Below are positions 1 to 7,017 of a stretch of 9,637 nucleotides of DNA, one piece after another; position 1 is the stretch's first letter, and each line of letters starts with the position of its first letter. Below the pieces are notes generated by a model. It did no database searches and was not told where the DNA came from. It was given only the letters and a program-made list of their open reading frames with translations. The position numbers and the translations under genes are program-made. This stretch comes from Steroidobacteraceae bacterium (GTDB lineage: Bacteria; Pseudomonadota; Gammaproteobacteria; Steroidobacterales; Steroidobacteraceae), in contig JAJTCR010000089.1 in assembly GCA_021325695.1 (NCBI GenBank), forward strand, positions 1 through 9,637. Reading direction: 5' to 3'.

Positions 1-61
1 GTCAGCGTTGCGTCGCGATTCCGTCTGGTTTCAGTGTTTGCTGTGGGGCGCTAGCGGCCGC

Positions 62-508
62 TCAGTGCAGCTTGCGCATCGCCGCCAGCTCCAGGCGGCA
101 GGCTTCACCGAACGGCCGCAAAGGATCCGCCTCGACGGAGCGCGCGATGCGACGCAACTCGTCGACGGTGCGGTTGCTGTCGAAGTACTGGTCGGTGATG
201 CGCACCATCAGTCGTTCCGCCTCGCCAAGGACCGGTGGTGAGGCGCAAAGCCGAATACGGTTGACCAGGGCGTACGCCTGCAGCAGCGTTTCGGGCCTCT
301 CCAGCCGGTGCGTGAACGCGTCCATCAGCAGCCGCGCGCACTCCCCGACGAATTCACCGTACAGTGCTTCGCGCTTCTGCACCTCGTCCCGGACCAGTTC
401 ACGCAGGCTCTGCGATCTCTGCGTCAGCCATGCGGTCGCGATTGAGGCGGAGCCGCCGACCAGCGCCCCCATCACACCCGACAGCGCACCGATCGAGGAC
501 ATATCCAT
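62..508 (-). CDS. Small protein of unknown function with one N-terminal membrane segment
   Basis: I do not recognise a characterised family. The 148-aa product starts MDMSSIGALSGVMGALVGG and has a glycine/alanine-rich hydrophobic stretch at about residues 5-28. This is followed by a highly charged, probably helical soluble part (an RSQSLRELVRDEVQKREALY segment and further Arg/Glu/Leu-rich helices). It looks like a single-pass membrane protein with a cytoplasmic helical domain; this is inference from composition. I chose the ATG at 508 because GAGGAG (517-522 on the minus strand) lies 8 nt upstream of it. A GTG at 517 is in frame but sits inside that Shine-Dalgarno, and an ATG at 502 is a further alternative. 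It is the last of three leftward genes, and its ribosome binding site overlaps the stop codon of the gene before it, so the two are probably translationally coupled. The 61 bases beyond its stop hold nothing I can name. Confidence 0.7.
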   Translation of the reverse strand: MDMSSIGALSGVMGALVGGSASIATAWLTQRSQSLRELVRDEVQKREALYGEFVGECARLLMDAFTHRLERPETLLQAYALVNRIRLCASPPVLGEAERLMVRITDQYFDSNRTVDELRRIARSVEADPLRPFGEACRLELAAMRKLH

Positions 509-516
509 ATCATTCA

Positions 517-522
517 CTCCTC
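517..522 (-). promoter_or_regulatory. Shine-Dalgarno GAGGAG overlapping the upstream gene's stop
   Basis: Read on the minus strand, the TGA stop of the preceding gene (521-523) runs directly into GAGGAG, followed 8 nt later by ATG at 508. This site decides the start of the downstream gene in favour of 508 over the GTG at 517. Confidence 0.6.
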
Positions 523-862
523 AGCGCCCGGCCGGCGGCCATTGGCCGGCGAGGGTCGGAAAGCGGGCCTGCAACCGGTCGATGACCTGCTTTTCGACGC
601 AGGAGGTCAGCGCTTGACCATGGGCATCGGCCATCGAGTCACGGACCCCGAAGTGCAAGGCCACCATGCCATGCAGCTTCGCGAACGCGACCGGGTTGTT
701 CGTTCCGCACACGGAAGCATCGTTGCGCACCACCCGGTCGATGACGCCCGGGTCGAGGAGCTGGACCTGGCACAGCAGAGCGAGGCGTGCGATCTCGGTA
801 TCGATGTCGTCCAGACTCGTCATCGCGCGTGCAGCGGAGGTCAGGTCGAATGGTTCTCTCAT
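521..862 (-). CDS. Hypothetical protein, 113 aa
   Basis: I do not recognise the family. The product starts MREPFDLTSAARAMTSLDD and appears soluble and mostly helical, with no signal peptide or membrane segment. It contains three cysteines (LALLCQVQLL, ASVCGTNN, LTSCVEKQ) without an obvious metal-binding spacing. The start is well supported: GGGAG lies at 870-874 with a 7-nt spacer to the ATG at 862. The ATG overlaps the stop of the gene upstream as ATGA (859-862), and the stop overlaps the Shine-Dalgarno of the gene downstream. It is therefore the middle gene of a compact three-gene transcription unit and probably works with, or is dosed with, its two neighbours. Function unknown. Confidence 0.7.
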   Translation of the reverse strand: MREPFDLTSAARAMTSLDDIDTEIARLALLCQVQLLDPGVIDRVVRNDASVCGTNNPVAFAKLHGMVALHFGVRDSMADAHGQALTSCVEKQVIDRLQARFPTLAGQWPPAGR

Positions 863-1080
863 CGTTCGTCTCCCGTGACGTACACGGACGGTCCTTCCGC
901 ATGCTCGAGAAGGTCTCGCGACAGGTGGTTGAGGAGATCTCGACCCGATGTGAACTCCAGCTGCCGACCGGACACGAGATTCTCGATACGACCCGTCAGC
1001 GCGCAGGGCATGGCGTCCGCCCGAAGCTTCACGACGTAGGTCCGTCGGCTCGGGTACTTCGAATCAGCCTTGAGGGACAT
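859..1080 (-). CDS. Small conserved-looking protein of unknown function, 73 aa
   Basis: The product from the ATG at 1080 starts MSLKADSKYPSRRTYVVKLR and continues with GRIENLVSGRQLEFTSGRDLL and a short helix. The pattern is a beta-rich N-terminal half (RTYVVKLRADA, LTGRIENLVSGRQLEF) followed by a helix (SGRDLLNHLSRDLLEH). It resembles small hypothetical proteins I have seen across proteobacteria, with a strand carrying 'RIENLVSGRQ..F' and then a helix beginning at the 'S.RDLL' motif, but I know of no assigned function. The start is uncertain: no good Shine-Dalgarno precedes 1080, and the frame stays open to a TTG at 1131 that also lacks one. The ATG at 1080 is preferred because the recognisable part begins soon after. 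It is the first gene of the leftward trio; its TGA overlaps the next ATG (ATGA). Confidence 0.6.
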   Translation of the reverse strand: MSLKADSKYPSRRTYVVKLRADAMPCALTGRIENLVSGRQLEFTSGRDLLNHLSRDLLEHAEGPSVYVTGDER

Positions 1081-1287
1081 GGGCACTGCCAGAGAAGGAA
1101 TGCGACCAGCGTAGTCGCGACGATGTTGCAAGTCGTCAGCTAAAGGTCGGCATTCGGTCGGCGGTTCATGAGGCTGCGTGTGTCGGACTCATCGCTCGGC
1201 GCCGCACAGGGCACTCCAGTCATTCGGACCAAACGGCGACGGTTCGCTGACCATCAGGCGAAACGTCGGTACTACGCTCGTCGCCAT
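1081..1287. other. Divergent intergenic region, presumed promoters
   Basis: This 207-bp gap separates the leftward trio of small genes from the rightward hydrolase/LpxR pair, so promoters for both directions should lie here. I see a short imperfect direct repeat (GGTCGGCATTC then GGTCGGCGGTTC, about 1145-1168) but no convincing -35/-10 pair. The hydrolase frame stays open upstream to an ATG at 1168, but the residues it would add look like random translation and would bury the lipoprotein signal. Confidence 0.4.
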
Positions 1288-2604
1288 ATGTCCGACCAGC
1301 ACCTCCGGCGCGCCCTGATCGTCGCCTTTGCATGGGTTCTGCAGGGGTGCTCGTCCACCTTGCCAATGATGCCGACCCCGGCGCTCTACGCAGGCGAGAA
1401 CGCGAAGCCGCTTTTCGATGATCTGCCGAAAGACCGTCGCCACCCGCCCCTGGACCTGCTGTTCGTCACGGATCGCGCACCGGCAGAGCGGGCCGGTGGA
1501 TCGTCCTATGCAGCGGGGCGATCGCGGTCGTTGGCATTCGGGTCGGCGACGGTGCAGTTCGGCAAGGACCTCCCGTGGGAGGGCCTGGTGAAAGCCAGCA
1601 CTGCGAAACAACGCGTCGAGCCGGTGCGGCTCGAACTCGGGTCGACCACGGAGCGCGGTCGCTTTCCTGCCACGCCGTTTGAAGTCGTGGTTGCGCCCGA
1701 TGGCGTCAGACGCGTACCCGCCGTGGTCGAGGCTTACGAAACGGCGAAGCATCAGTTGCAGGCCGAAGTTGCGAGCCGACTGGCTGTCGTCGGCCGCAAG
1801 GAAGTCGTGCTGTTCGTGCACGGCTATCGCACGAGCTTCGAACAAGCTGCGCTGAAGATGGGCGAGCTGTGCCATTTCCTGGGACGGGACTTCGTGTGCG
1901 CGATCTTCACGTGGCCGGCAGGCGGACGACGCGGCAGCCTCTTCGGCTACGGCTTCGACCGGGAGTCGTCGGAATACGCGGTCGAGGACCTGTTGAAGGT
2001 GATTCGTATCGTCGGCCGCACGCCGGGTGTGGAGCGGCTGCACCTGATCGGGCACAGCCGGGGCACGGACACTCTCACGTCGGCACTGGCTGAACTCAGC
2101 GTCGAGGCCTACGGACTGCGAAGCTCACCGGATCGAGAATATCGCATCGGCAATGTCGTCCTCGTCGCGCCCGACCTCGACGGCGACGTCGCGGTGTCCA
2201 AGATCTTCAAGGTCTTTTCCGACCCGGACCTGCCGTTCGGCGGGAACGCGGACCCGAGCGCCGTGATCCCCCCGGCGACCGGTCTCAAAGTCACGCTTTA
2301 CGTTTCACCCGACGACAAGGCGCTCGCGACCGCGGGATGGTTGATGGGCAGCTTTGCGCGGCTCGGGCGGGTCGACGCAACCATGTTGAACGCTGAACAG
2401 ATTTCAGCGCTGGCCTCGCTGCGTGCAATCGACATCGTCCAGGTCCGCGGCAGGACTGACTTCTTCGGTCACGGTTACCTCGCGTCGAATCCGCAGGTGA
2501 GCGCCGACATCGTCGCGCTGCTGCGATACGACCTGCGCCCCAACGAGCCGGGCCGGTTCCTCGAACATGTCACCGGATCTTTCTGGCAAGTGCCGCGACC
2601 GTGA
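1288..2604 (+). CDS. Alpha/beta-hydrolase lipoprotein (DUF900 family)
   Basis: This is a predicted serine hydrolase of the DUF900 alpha/beta-hydrolase group; its substrate is unknown. The 438-aa product begins MSDQHLRRALIVAFAWVLQG with a lipobox-like LQGC (Cys21), so it is probably a lipoprotein facing the periplasm. The hydrolase domain is clear: strand and oxyanion region VVLFVHGYRTSFEQA, nucleophile elbow GHSRGT with Ser257 (codon 2056-2058), acidic candidates in YVSPDDKAL (Asp342/Asp343), and a C-terminal catalytic-type His395 in FFGHGYL. The N-terminal ~60 residues after the lipobox (PLDLLFVTDRAP and the following FGSATVQFG) match the usual lead-in of this family. I chose ATG 1288 rather than 1168 because it places the signal peptide at the N-terminus. 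No strong Shine-Dalgarno precedes it. It lies 44 nt upstream of the LpxR gene and is probably co-transcribed with it. Confidence 0.85.
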   Translation: MSDQHLRRALIVAFAWVLQGCSSTLPMMPTPALYAGENAKPLFDDLPKDRRHPPLDLLFVTDRAPAERAGGSSYAAGRSRSLAFGSATVQFGKDLPWEGLVKASTAKQRVEPVRLELGSTTERGRFPATPFEVVVAPDGVRRVPAVVEAYETAKHQLQAEVASRLAVVGRKEVVLFVHGYRTSFEQAALKMGELCHFLGRDFVCAIFTWPAGGRRGSLFGYGFDRESSEYAVEDLLKVIRIVGRTPGVERLHLIGHSRGTDTLTSALAELSVEAYGLRSSPDREYRIGNVVLVAPDLDGDVAVSKIFKVFSDPDLPFGGNADPSAVIPPATGLKVTLYVSPDDKALATAGWLMGSFARLGRVDATMLNAEQISALASLRAIDIVQVRGRTDFFGHGYLASNPQVSADIVALLRYDLRPNEPGRFLEHVTGSFWQVPRP

Positions 2605-2636
2605 TTGGCGCAGCTACCCGAAGGACGCATTGCTAC

Positions 2637-2642
2637 AAGGAG
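2637..2642 (+). promoter_or_regulatory. Shine-Dalgarno AAGGAG of the LpxR-family gene
   Basis: AAGGAG is followed after 6 nt by ATG 2649, which decides that start over the GTG at 2601 that overlaps the end of the upstream hydrolase gene. Confidence 0.7.
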
Positions 2643-2648
2643 ACGCTC

Positions 2649-3731
2649 ATGAGACAGATCCCCGATTCGCTAGCATCAATTCCCGGCGCAGCGCCCGACG
2701 CGGTCAGGACGACCAGGACAGCCCTTCGGCTCGCATTGGTCGCGGTGGTGTCGTGTTGCGGCGTCGGCTGCGTGACGCAGTCGACCGGAACCTACGATGG
2801 CGCGATGACGATCACGGTCGAGAACGACACGTTCACGGGATCGGACAACAACTACACCAACGGGCTCGGCGCCACGTGGAACTCGAACGAAGTCAGTTCC
2901 TACGACGACGGGAGTTCCGTCGGCATGTGGGCCGGGTTCTGGTCGTTACTGCCGTATGTCTCCGATGAGGGCTACCAGACGTACGCATCGTGGTCCGTCG
3001 CCCAGGAGATGCACACGCCCGACGACATCACCGATCCTGACCCGCCCAAGGACGACCAGCCCTATGCGGGCGTGCTGTACCTGGACAACGTGCTGTATGC
3101 GCGACGCGATCGTACGACGCATGCATGGGCCCTCAAGGTGGGTGTGGTCGGCCCTGCATCGCAAGCCGAGGACGTGCAGAAATGGTTCCACGACGGGATC
3201 GGTTCCGATGAGCCGATGGGCTGGGATACGCAACTGCCGGACGAGGTGGTCGTGAACGTTGCGTATTCGGTCGCTCATCTGTGGGCCCAGGGGGACGTCG
3301 GCAAGTCCGCCAAGTGGAGACTCGTGCCAGTCGGCACCGTGGGTGTCGGCAATTACTTCACCGGTGTCGCAGCCGGCATGTACGGGGAGGTTGGCTGGAA
3401 TCTGGTCGATGCCCTCGGTGTGCCCGCCCTGCGTTCAGGGCTCAATGCCGCATCGACCGTCGGGGTCGGGCCGGTGCATGGCTGGTCCGTCGCGTTATAT
3501 GGCGGTCTGGGCGGGTATGGCGTCGCACACTACCTGCCGCTCGACGGTACGGTGTTCCACGACAGCCGATCGGTCGATTCGGAACCTCTCATCGGTACGG
3601 GCACCGTGGGCATCGCGGTGCGACATCGCGGCTTTCTACTGAGCCTCGCCAGGACCTATTTCACCGACATGTTCGAAACCGAGCGGAAGAACGCTGAATT
3701 CGGGACGCTGAGCGTGTCCTGGTTCTTCTGA
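2649..3731 (+). CDS. lpxR: Lipid A deacylase LpxR family protein (DUF2219), outer-membrane beta-barrel
   Basis: LpxR enzymes are outer-membrane barrels that remove the 3'-acyloxyacyl chain of lipid A. The 360-aa product carries the family's landmarks in order: ENDTFTGSDNNYTNGLG at about residues 58-74, whose Asn59-Asp60 correspond to the conserved Asn-Asp of the active site; SWSVAQEMHTP and DDQPYAGVLYLDN (about 114-147); then VGPASQAEDVQKWFHDGIG with His181, followed by acidic residues and GWDTQLPDE. The protein ends SVSWFF, a C-terminal aromatic typical of BAM-inserted barrels. The N-terminus has basic residues and a hydrophobic stretch (LRLALVAVVSCCGVGCVTQ). It could be cut by signal peptidase I, but VVSC also fits a lipobox, which would be unusual for a barrel. 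The start is fixed by AAGGAG 6 nt upstream. The gene converges on the regulator gene with a 40-nt gap and no visible terminator hairpin. Activity on lipid A is inferred from family membership. Confidence 0.85.
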   Translation: MRQIPDSLASIPGAAPDAVRTTRTALRLALVAVVSCCGVGCVTQSTGTYDGAMTITVENDTFTGSDNNYTNGLGATWNSNEVSSYDDGSSVGMWAGFWSLLPYVSDEGYQTYASWSVAQEMHTPDDITDPDPPKDDQPYAGVLYLDNVLYARRDRTTHAWALKVGVVGPASQAEDVQKWFHDGIGSDEPMGWDTQLPDEVVVNVAYSVAHLWAQGDVGKSAKWRLVPVGTVGVGNYFTGVAAGMYGEVGWNLVDALGVPALRSGLNAASTVGVGPVHGWSVALYGGLGGYGVAHYLPLDGTVFHDSRSVDSEPLIGTGTVGIAVRHRGFLLSLARTYFTDMFETERKNAEFGTLSVSWFF

Positions 3732-3771
3732 CCTGCGCGCCGTGTCCCGAGGCATCGACCAGGGGAGTGCT

Positions 3772-6555
3772 TCAGGTATGACTCGCGCGGGCCAGCACAG
3801 CATGCGCGCGAGTCACCGGGCCCGTCTCCGTGGCCTCGGGAAGCTGCCCGACGATCGTTGCGAGCTCCGCCCGATCCGCGTCGGTGTCGTACGACGATTC
3901 ACAGAGGGCCAGAAGCGCGAGCAACTCGAGCCACGGCGCGCTTTGCGCGCGCGCCTCCGCCACCGCTCGTCGCAGCGTGGCCCCGGCACCTTCGTCGTCC
4001 CCGCGTGCGCGAGCGATCGCCGCTTCGAGTACCGACAGTTGCGGCTGATATATCAGCTCTCCTGATCGGTGCGCGATCGTCGTTGCCTCGTCGAGTTGTT
4101 GCTGCGCCGCCTGCCAGTCCCCGGACAGCAGCAGGGCCTCCGCCGCGTAGCCGAGGTTTTCGCTCGCCCCCGCCACCATTCCCAGCCGCACGTTGTTTTC
4201 ATGCGCTTCCCGAATCCGTCGATAGCCCTCGAGGGGCGCGCCCGAGCGAGCGCCTGCCCAGCCGCTGAACCAGCGGCTGGCCGTTCGAGCGTGCGCCAGT
4301 GCAAATTCCTCGGCCAGCGCGCTCATTTCGTCGGCCAACGCTGCGACACGCTCGACATTGTCGAGCCGCAACTCGAACAGCGCTTCGTACCACATTGCCA
4401 CCATCCGCGAGGTAGGTTGGCCGAGGCGACCTGCGCATGCATTCGCCTCGACCACGCGGGCGCGTCCCTGCTTGACCAGACCTAGGTGAAGCAGTTGCAG
4501 GCCGAGCATCGCGAGGAGCGTGACGGTCGGATCGGCTGCAAAAACCCGGCCCACGGTCTCGTCGATCCTGTCCAGCAGGGAGAGGCCGCGCTCCAACCAG
4601 ATGCGGGCCTCGAGCGGCTTTCCCCGCAACATGTTCACCTCGCCCTGGATCGTGCACGAGGCGAGCAAAACCATCGGGTCGTCGCTGGATGGTGATAGTG
4701 CGACGGCTCGCTCGGCGACGGCCAGCGCCTGCTCGAATTCGGTGCGGAGGCAGTGCACGTATCCGATGCCGTGCAGCAGCAGTCCGCGCATGGGGTGATC
4801 GGGTACCCGATCGAGCAGTGCATATGCGTTCTGGAAGGCGCCGCGGGTCTCATCGTCGACACCGAGCAGATGAAACGATGCGACACCGCGCAGCGTGCAC
4901 AGCGTCAGCTCCGTCGCCGCGTATTGCGGCCGGGCCGAAGCGCCTTCGAGCAAAGTCAACGCACGTTCGGTAAGCGCCATGCATTCGGCCGGGCTCAGGT
5001 GCAGCAACGCGGTGTCGGCAGCCTCGATGTAATAGCGGAGCGACCGCAGGCGGTCCTGACTGCGCTCGAAGTGCATCGCGAGTTCCGCGGCCGCCACCGG
5101 CACGTCGGCCAGGCGCTCACGTTCGAGGGCTTCAGCCACGGCACCGTGGAGTCGGGCACGTGCCAGTGGGGGCGTGCCCTCGTACAGCACATGGCGAAAG
5201 AGCGCGTGGCTGAATGCATATGGCGGAGCCAATCGACCACCGTCCGTCTGCGAGTGAGGAGGCGCAAGCCAAAGCCGCTCGCGCGCGAGTTCCTCGCAAG
5301 CGCTCTCGACCGTTGCCGCTTCGCGGCCAAGAACGTCGGCAACCGTCGAGATCCGGAACTCCGATCCACAAATGGCTGCTGCGGTGAGAAGTTGGCGCTG
5401 GTCCGCGCTGAGCCTCGCCACATAGTGGTCGATGATGGCCGCGACGTTGGCGGGCACTGCAGACGCCACGACACGAGCGGCCTGGGCGTCCAGTTCTGCC
5501 TGCGACAAAACATCGCGCAGGATCGATACGATGAAGAGCGGCACGCCGTCCGTGCGATCGTGCAAGGCGCGCACGAACACGTCGTCCCCTGCGAGCGATC
5601 GCGATTGCGTTGCGATGCAGGCGGCGACTTCCGCTTCGGAGAACGGGTCCAGCACCACCTCCGTGCACAGTGAGTGCAGGCGCAACTCTCGTCGGACAGG
5701 GCTGAGCGGATGCTCGAGTGCCACGACCTCGGCGAGGCGGAAGCTGGAAAGCCACATCAGACGCGCACTGCCACGGCGGCGAGCGATGTAGTCCACGAGC
5801 TGGATGGTCGCGCGATCGCTCCAATGCAGGTCCTCGGTGACCAGCAGCAGCGGGCGGCGATCGACGATGCGATCGAGCACTTCGCCCATCTCTCGCAGCA
5901 TGCGCTCGGGGCCGACACCCGACAGTTCCCGTCGAAGCGCGTCGCGCTCATCCGCGGTACACAGCCAAGGCAGTTGCATCAGCCACGCGGGCGCCACCGC
6001 GCGAAGCAAGTCGGGAACGCTGCCATCGATCTTGCACAGTTCCGCCAGGGCTTCGAGCACCGGGAGGTAGGGTTCGCCGGCGCCGTAATACTCGACGCAT
6101 TGGCCATGTGCGCAGGCGACGTCGCCAAGGCTCGCCACGAAGTGCTCGATCAAAGCCGTCTTTCCGATGCCCGGTTCGCCGACGACCCAGACGACCGAAC
6201 GCTTACCGCTGCAGGCCTGATCCCAGGCCCGATGCAGTCGCGTCAGTTCGACCTCGCGACCGACGAAGCTCGCCGCTCGAGGCATGACGATGCCCGCAGC
6301 GTTCGCGACGTGCGGAGACGTGGCAGGTATGGGCGTGACGGGCGCGATGAAGCGATAGCCGAACTGGTGCCCCCACACGTTGTCCAGCAGCGTCTGCTTG
6401 GTACACAAAGCGCCCTGTCGTCGGACGAGTTCACACAGCAGCGCGAAGGGTTTTGGTGCAAGAGACGCAATCTGCCCGTTGCGAAGCAAGCGGGCATTCG
6501 CTTCGTCAAGCTCGAATGCTTCGAATCTCAGCCGGACCGGAGTCGACGGCGCCAA
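3772..6555 (-). CDS. Winged-helix/AAA ATPase/TPR regulator with a defective DNA-binding domain
   Basis: The 927-aa product has the architecture of large ATP-binding regulators with an N-terminal OmpR-type winged helix. Residues 7-72 are the winged-helix remnant (VRLRFEAFELDEANARLLRN, LAPKPFALLCELVRRQGAL, TKQTLLDNVWG). An AAA_16-type ATPase follows, with Walker A GEPGIGKT (126-133) and Walker B LLLVTEDLHW (236-245). From about residue 505 to the end come alpha-helical TPR-like repeats, probably sensing ligands or partners. The oddity is at residues 64-67: 'WGHQF' joins directly to 'GYRFIAPV', skipping about 33-35 residues that normally hold the transactivation loop, recognition helix and first strand of the wing. 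The frame is kept. DNA binding should be lost or greatly changed; the ATPase and repeats look intact. The start is a TTG with AGGAG 7 nt upstream; an in-frame TGA lies just before it, so no longer start exists. Confidence 0.9.
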   Translation of the reverse strand: MAPSTPVRLRFEAFELDEANARLLRNGQIASLAPKPFALLCELVRRQGALCTKQTLLDNVWGHQFGYRFIAPVTPIPATSPHVANAAGIVMPRAASFVGREVELTRLHRAWDQACSGKRSVVWVVGEPGIGKTALIEHFVASLGDVACAHGQCVEYYGAGEPYLPVLEALAELCKIDGSVPDLLRAVAPAWLMQLPWLCTADERDALRRELSGVGPERMLREMGEVLDRIVDRRPLLLVTEDLHWSDRATIQLVDYIARRRGSARLMWLSSFRLAEVVALEHPLSPVRRELRLHSLCTEVVLDPFSEAEVAACIATQSRSLAGDDVFVRALHDRTDGVPLFIVSILRDVLSQAELDAQAARVVASAVPANVAAIIDHYVARLSADQRQLLTAAAICGSEFRISTVADVLGREAATVESACEELARERLWLAPPHSQTDGGRLAPPYAFSHALFRHVLYEGTPPLARARLHGAVAEALERERLADVPVAAAELAMHFERSQDRLRSLRYYIEAADTALLHLSPAECMALTERALTLLEGASARPQYAATELTLCTLRGVASFHLLGVDDETRGAFQNAYALLDRVPDHPMRGLLLHGIGYVHCLRTEFEQALAVAERAVALSPSSDDPMVLLASCTIQGEVNMLRGKPLEARIWLERGLSLLDRIDETVGRVFAADPTVTLLAMLGLQLLHLGLVKQGRARVVEANACAGRLGQPTSRMVAMWYEALFELRLDNVERVAALADEMSALAEEFALAHARTASRWFSGWAGARSGAPLEGYRRIREAHENNVRLGMVAGASENLGYAAEALLLSGDWQAAQQQLDEATTIAHRSGELIYQPQLSVLEAAIARARGDDEGAGATLRRAVAEARAQSAPWLELLALLALCESSYDTDADRAELATIVGQLPEATETGPVTRAHAVLARASHT

Positions 6556-6562
6556 GGCGCAA

Positions 6563-6567
6563 CTCCT
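6563..6567 (-). promoter_or_regulatory. Shine-Dalgarno AGGAG for the TTG start of the regulator
   Basis: On the minus strand AGGAG is followed by 7 nt and then TTG at 6555. With an in-frame TGA seven codons upstream of the TTG, this is the only reasonable start and makes the TTG initiation credible. Confidence 0.6.
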
Positions 6568-6711
6568 GCATCTTCACCTTGCGGAAGAAGGATCGATCAT
6601 GCTCGTCCGGAATGAACTGCTGCAAGACCGTCGAGGCGGAGCAAGCCAAACCCGCGCCTGCACTCGTTAATGCAGGATGGACGCGTGACATGGGATAGCC
6701 GCAGGAACGAC

Positions 6712-6855
6712 GTGGACAGGCAACACACCGTTGCAGCGCTCTTGTGCGCGTCATTGCTATGCCTCGGCCCGCACGAGCAACAGGAGCTGACGCGGGCGCG
6801 CGTCGCCGAGATCCAGGCACAATTGCGTCTCGCCCAAAGTCTCGAACGCCCTTGA
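6712..6855 (+). CDS. Possible small membrane-associated or secreted peptide, about 47 aa
   Basis: This is a weak candidate. From a GTG at 6712, preceded by AGGA at 6703-6706 with a 5-nt spacer, the frame encodes a short hydrophobic run (TVAALLCASLLCLGP) and then a charged helix (HEQQELTRARVAEIQAQLRL). The same frame is open from an ATG at 6670, giving 61 aa. That ATG overlaps by one base the TAA of an even shorter ORF (6599-6670), which has AAGGA 6 nt before its ATG. The latter half has the GC-rich third positions of real genes here; the first part does not. It has no recognisable family and could be chance. It is divergent from the regulator. Confidence 0.25.
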   Translation: MDRQHTVAALLCASLLCLGPHEQQELTRARVAEIQAQLRLAQSLERP

Positions 6856-6951
6856 CGTGACACGCCAACCGCCGCATCGTAGGTCCCGACGCGCTACCCT
6901 GTCTTCTACGGTCGATGACCCCAACCCTGCTCACCATTCGCCAGATTCGTC

Positions 6952-6975
6952 GCCCGGCATCCGCGGATGCCGGGC
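6952..6975. repeat. Perfect 24-bp palindrome
   Basis: The left arm GCCCGGCATCCG is followed immediately by its exact reverse complement CGGATGCCGGGC. As RNA it would form a GC-rich hairpin with a stem of about 10 bp and a tiny loop on either strand. Neither side is followed by a T-run, so it is not a canonical intrinsic terminator. It lies 42 bp upstream of the ACT-like gene's start and about 400 bp upstream of the regulator's start. It could be a dimeric-regulator operator, a factor-assisted terminator or a REP-like element. Confidence 0.75.
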
Positions 6976-7017
6976 TCGGTATCGGCTCGAATATGGGTGA
7001 ACCAGGGGTTGTGGCAC

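Larger units (their letters stand above)
6556..7017. other. Intergenic region between regulator and ACT-like gene
   Basis: This roughly 460-bp stretch contains no confidently recognised gene. It holds the upstream region of the regulator (minus strand) and of the ACT-like gene (plus strand), a perfect palindrome at 6952-6975, and weak plus-strand small ORFs between 6599 and 6855. I see no convincing sigma-70 promoter by eye. TATGGG at 6992-6997 is a possible -10 for the ACT-like gene, which would place the palindrome over its -35 region; this is speculative. Confidence 0.4.

Noticed and set aside
49..61. Adjoining CGCTAGCG and GCGGCCGC palindromes near the left edge, reminiscent of rare-cutter sites in a cloning linker
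   Set aside because: Short GC palindromes are expected in such a GC-rich genome, and no vector-like sequence accompanies them.
3936..3950. GCGCGC-TTT-GCGCGC hairpin near the 3' end of the regulator
   Set aside because: It is within coding sequence (Ala/Arg-rich codons), not at a transcript end, and has no T-run.
4258..4280. Perfect inverted repeat (10-bp arms CCAGCCGCTG/CAGCGGCTGG, 3-nt loop)
   Set aside because: It lies inside the regulator's TPR region and is explained by the coded S-R-W-F-S-G-W residues; no T-run, no gene boundary.
5132..5824. Long antisense or alternative-frame ORFs across the regulator, on both strands
   Set aside because: They are shadow frames of a gene with clear Walker A/B and winged-helix motifs; their translations are Arg/Ser/Pro-rich and low in recognisable motifs.
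6506..6691. Minus-strand 61-codon ORF overlapping the start of the regulator
   Set aside because: There is no Shine-Dalgarno before its ATG, it overlaps the regulator in another frame, and it has no family signal.
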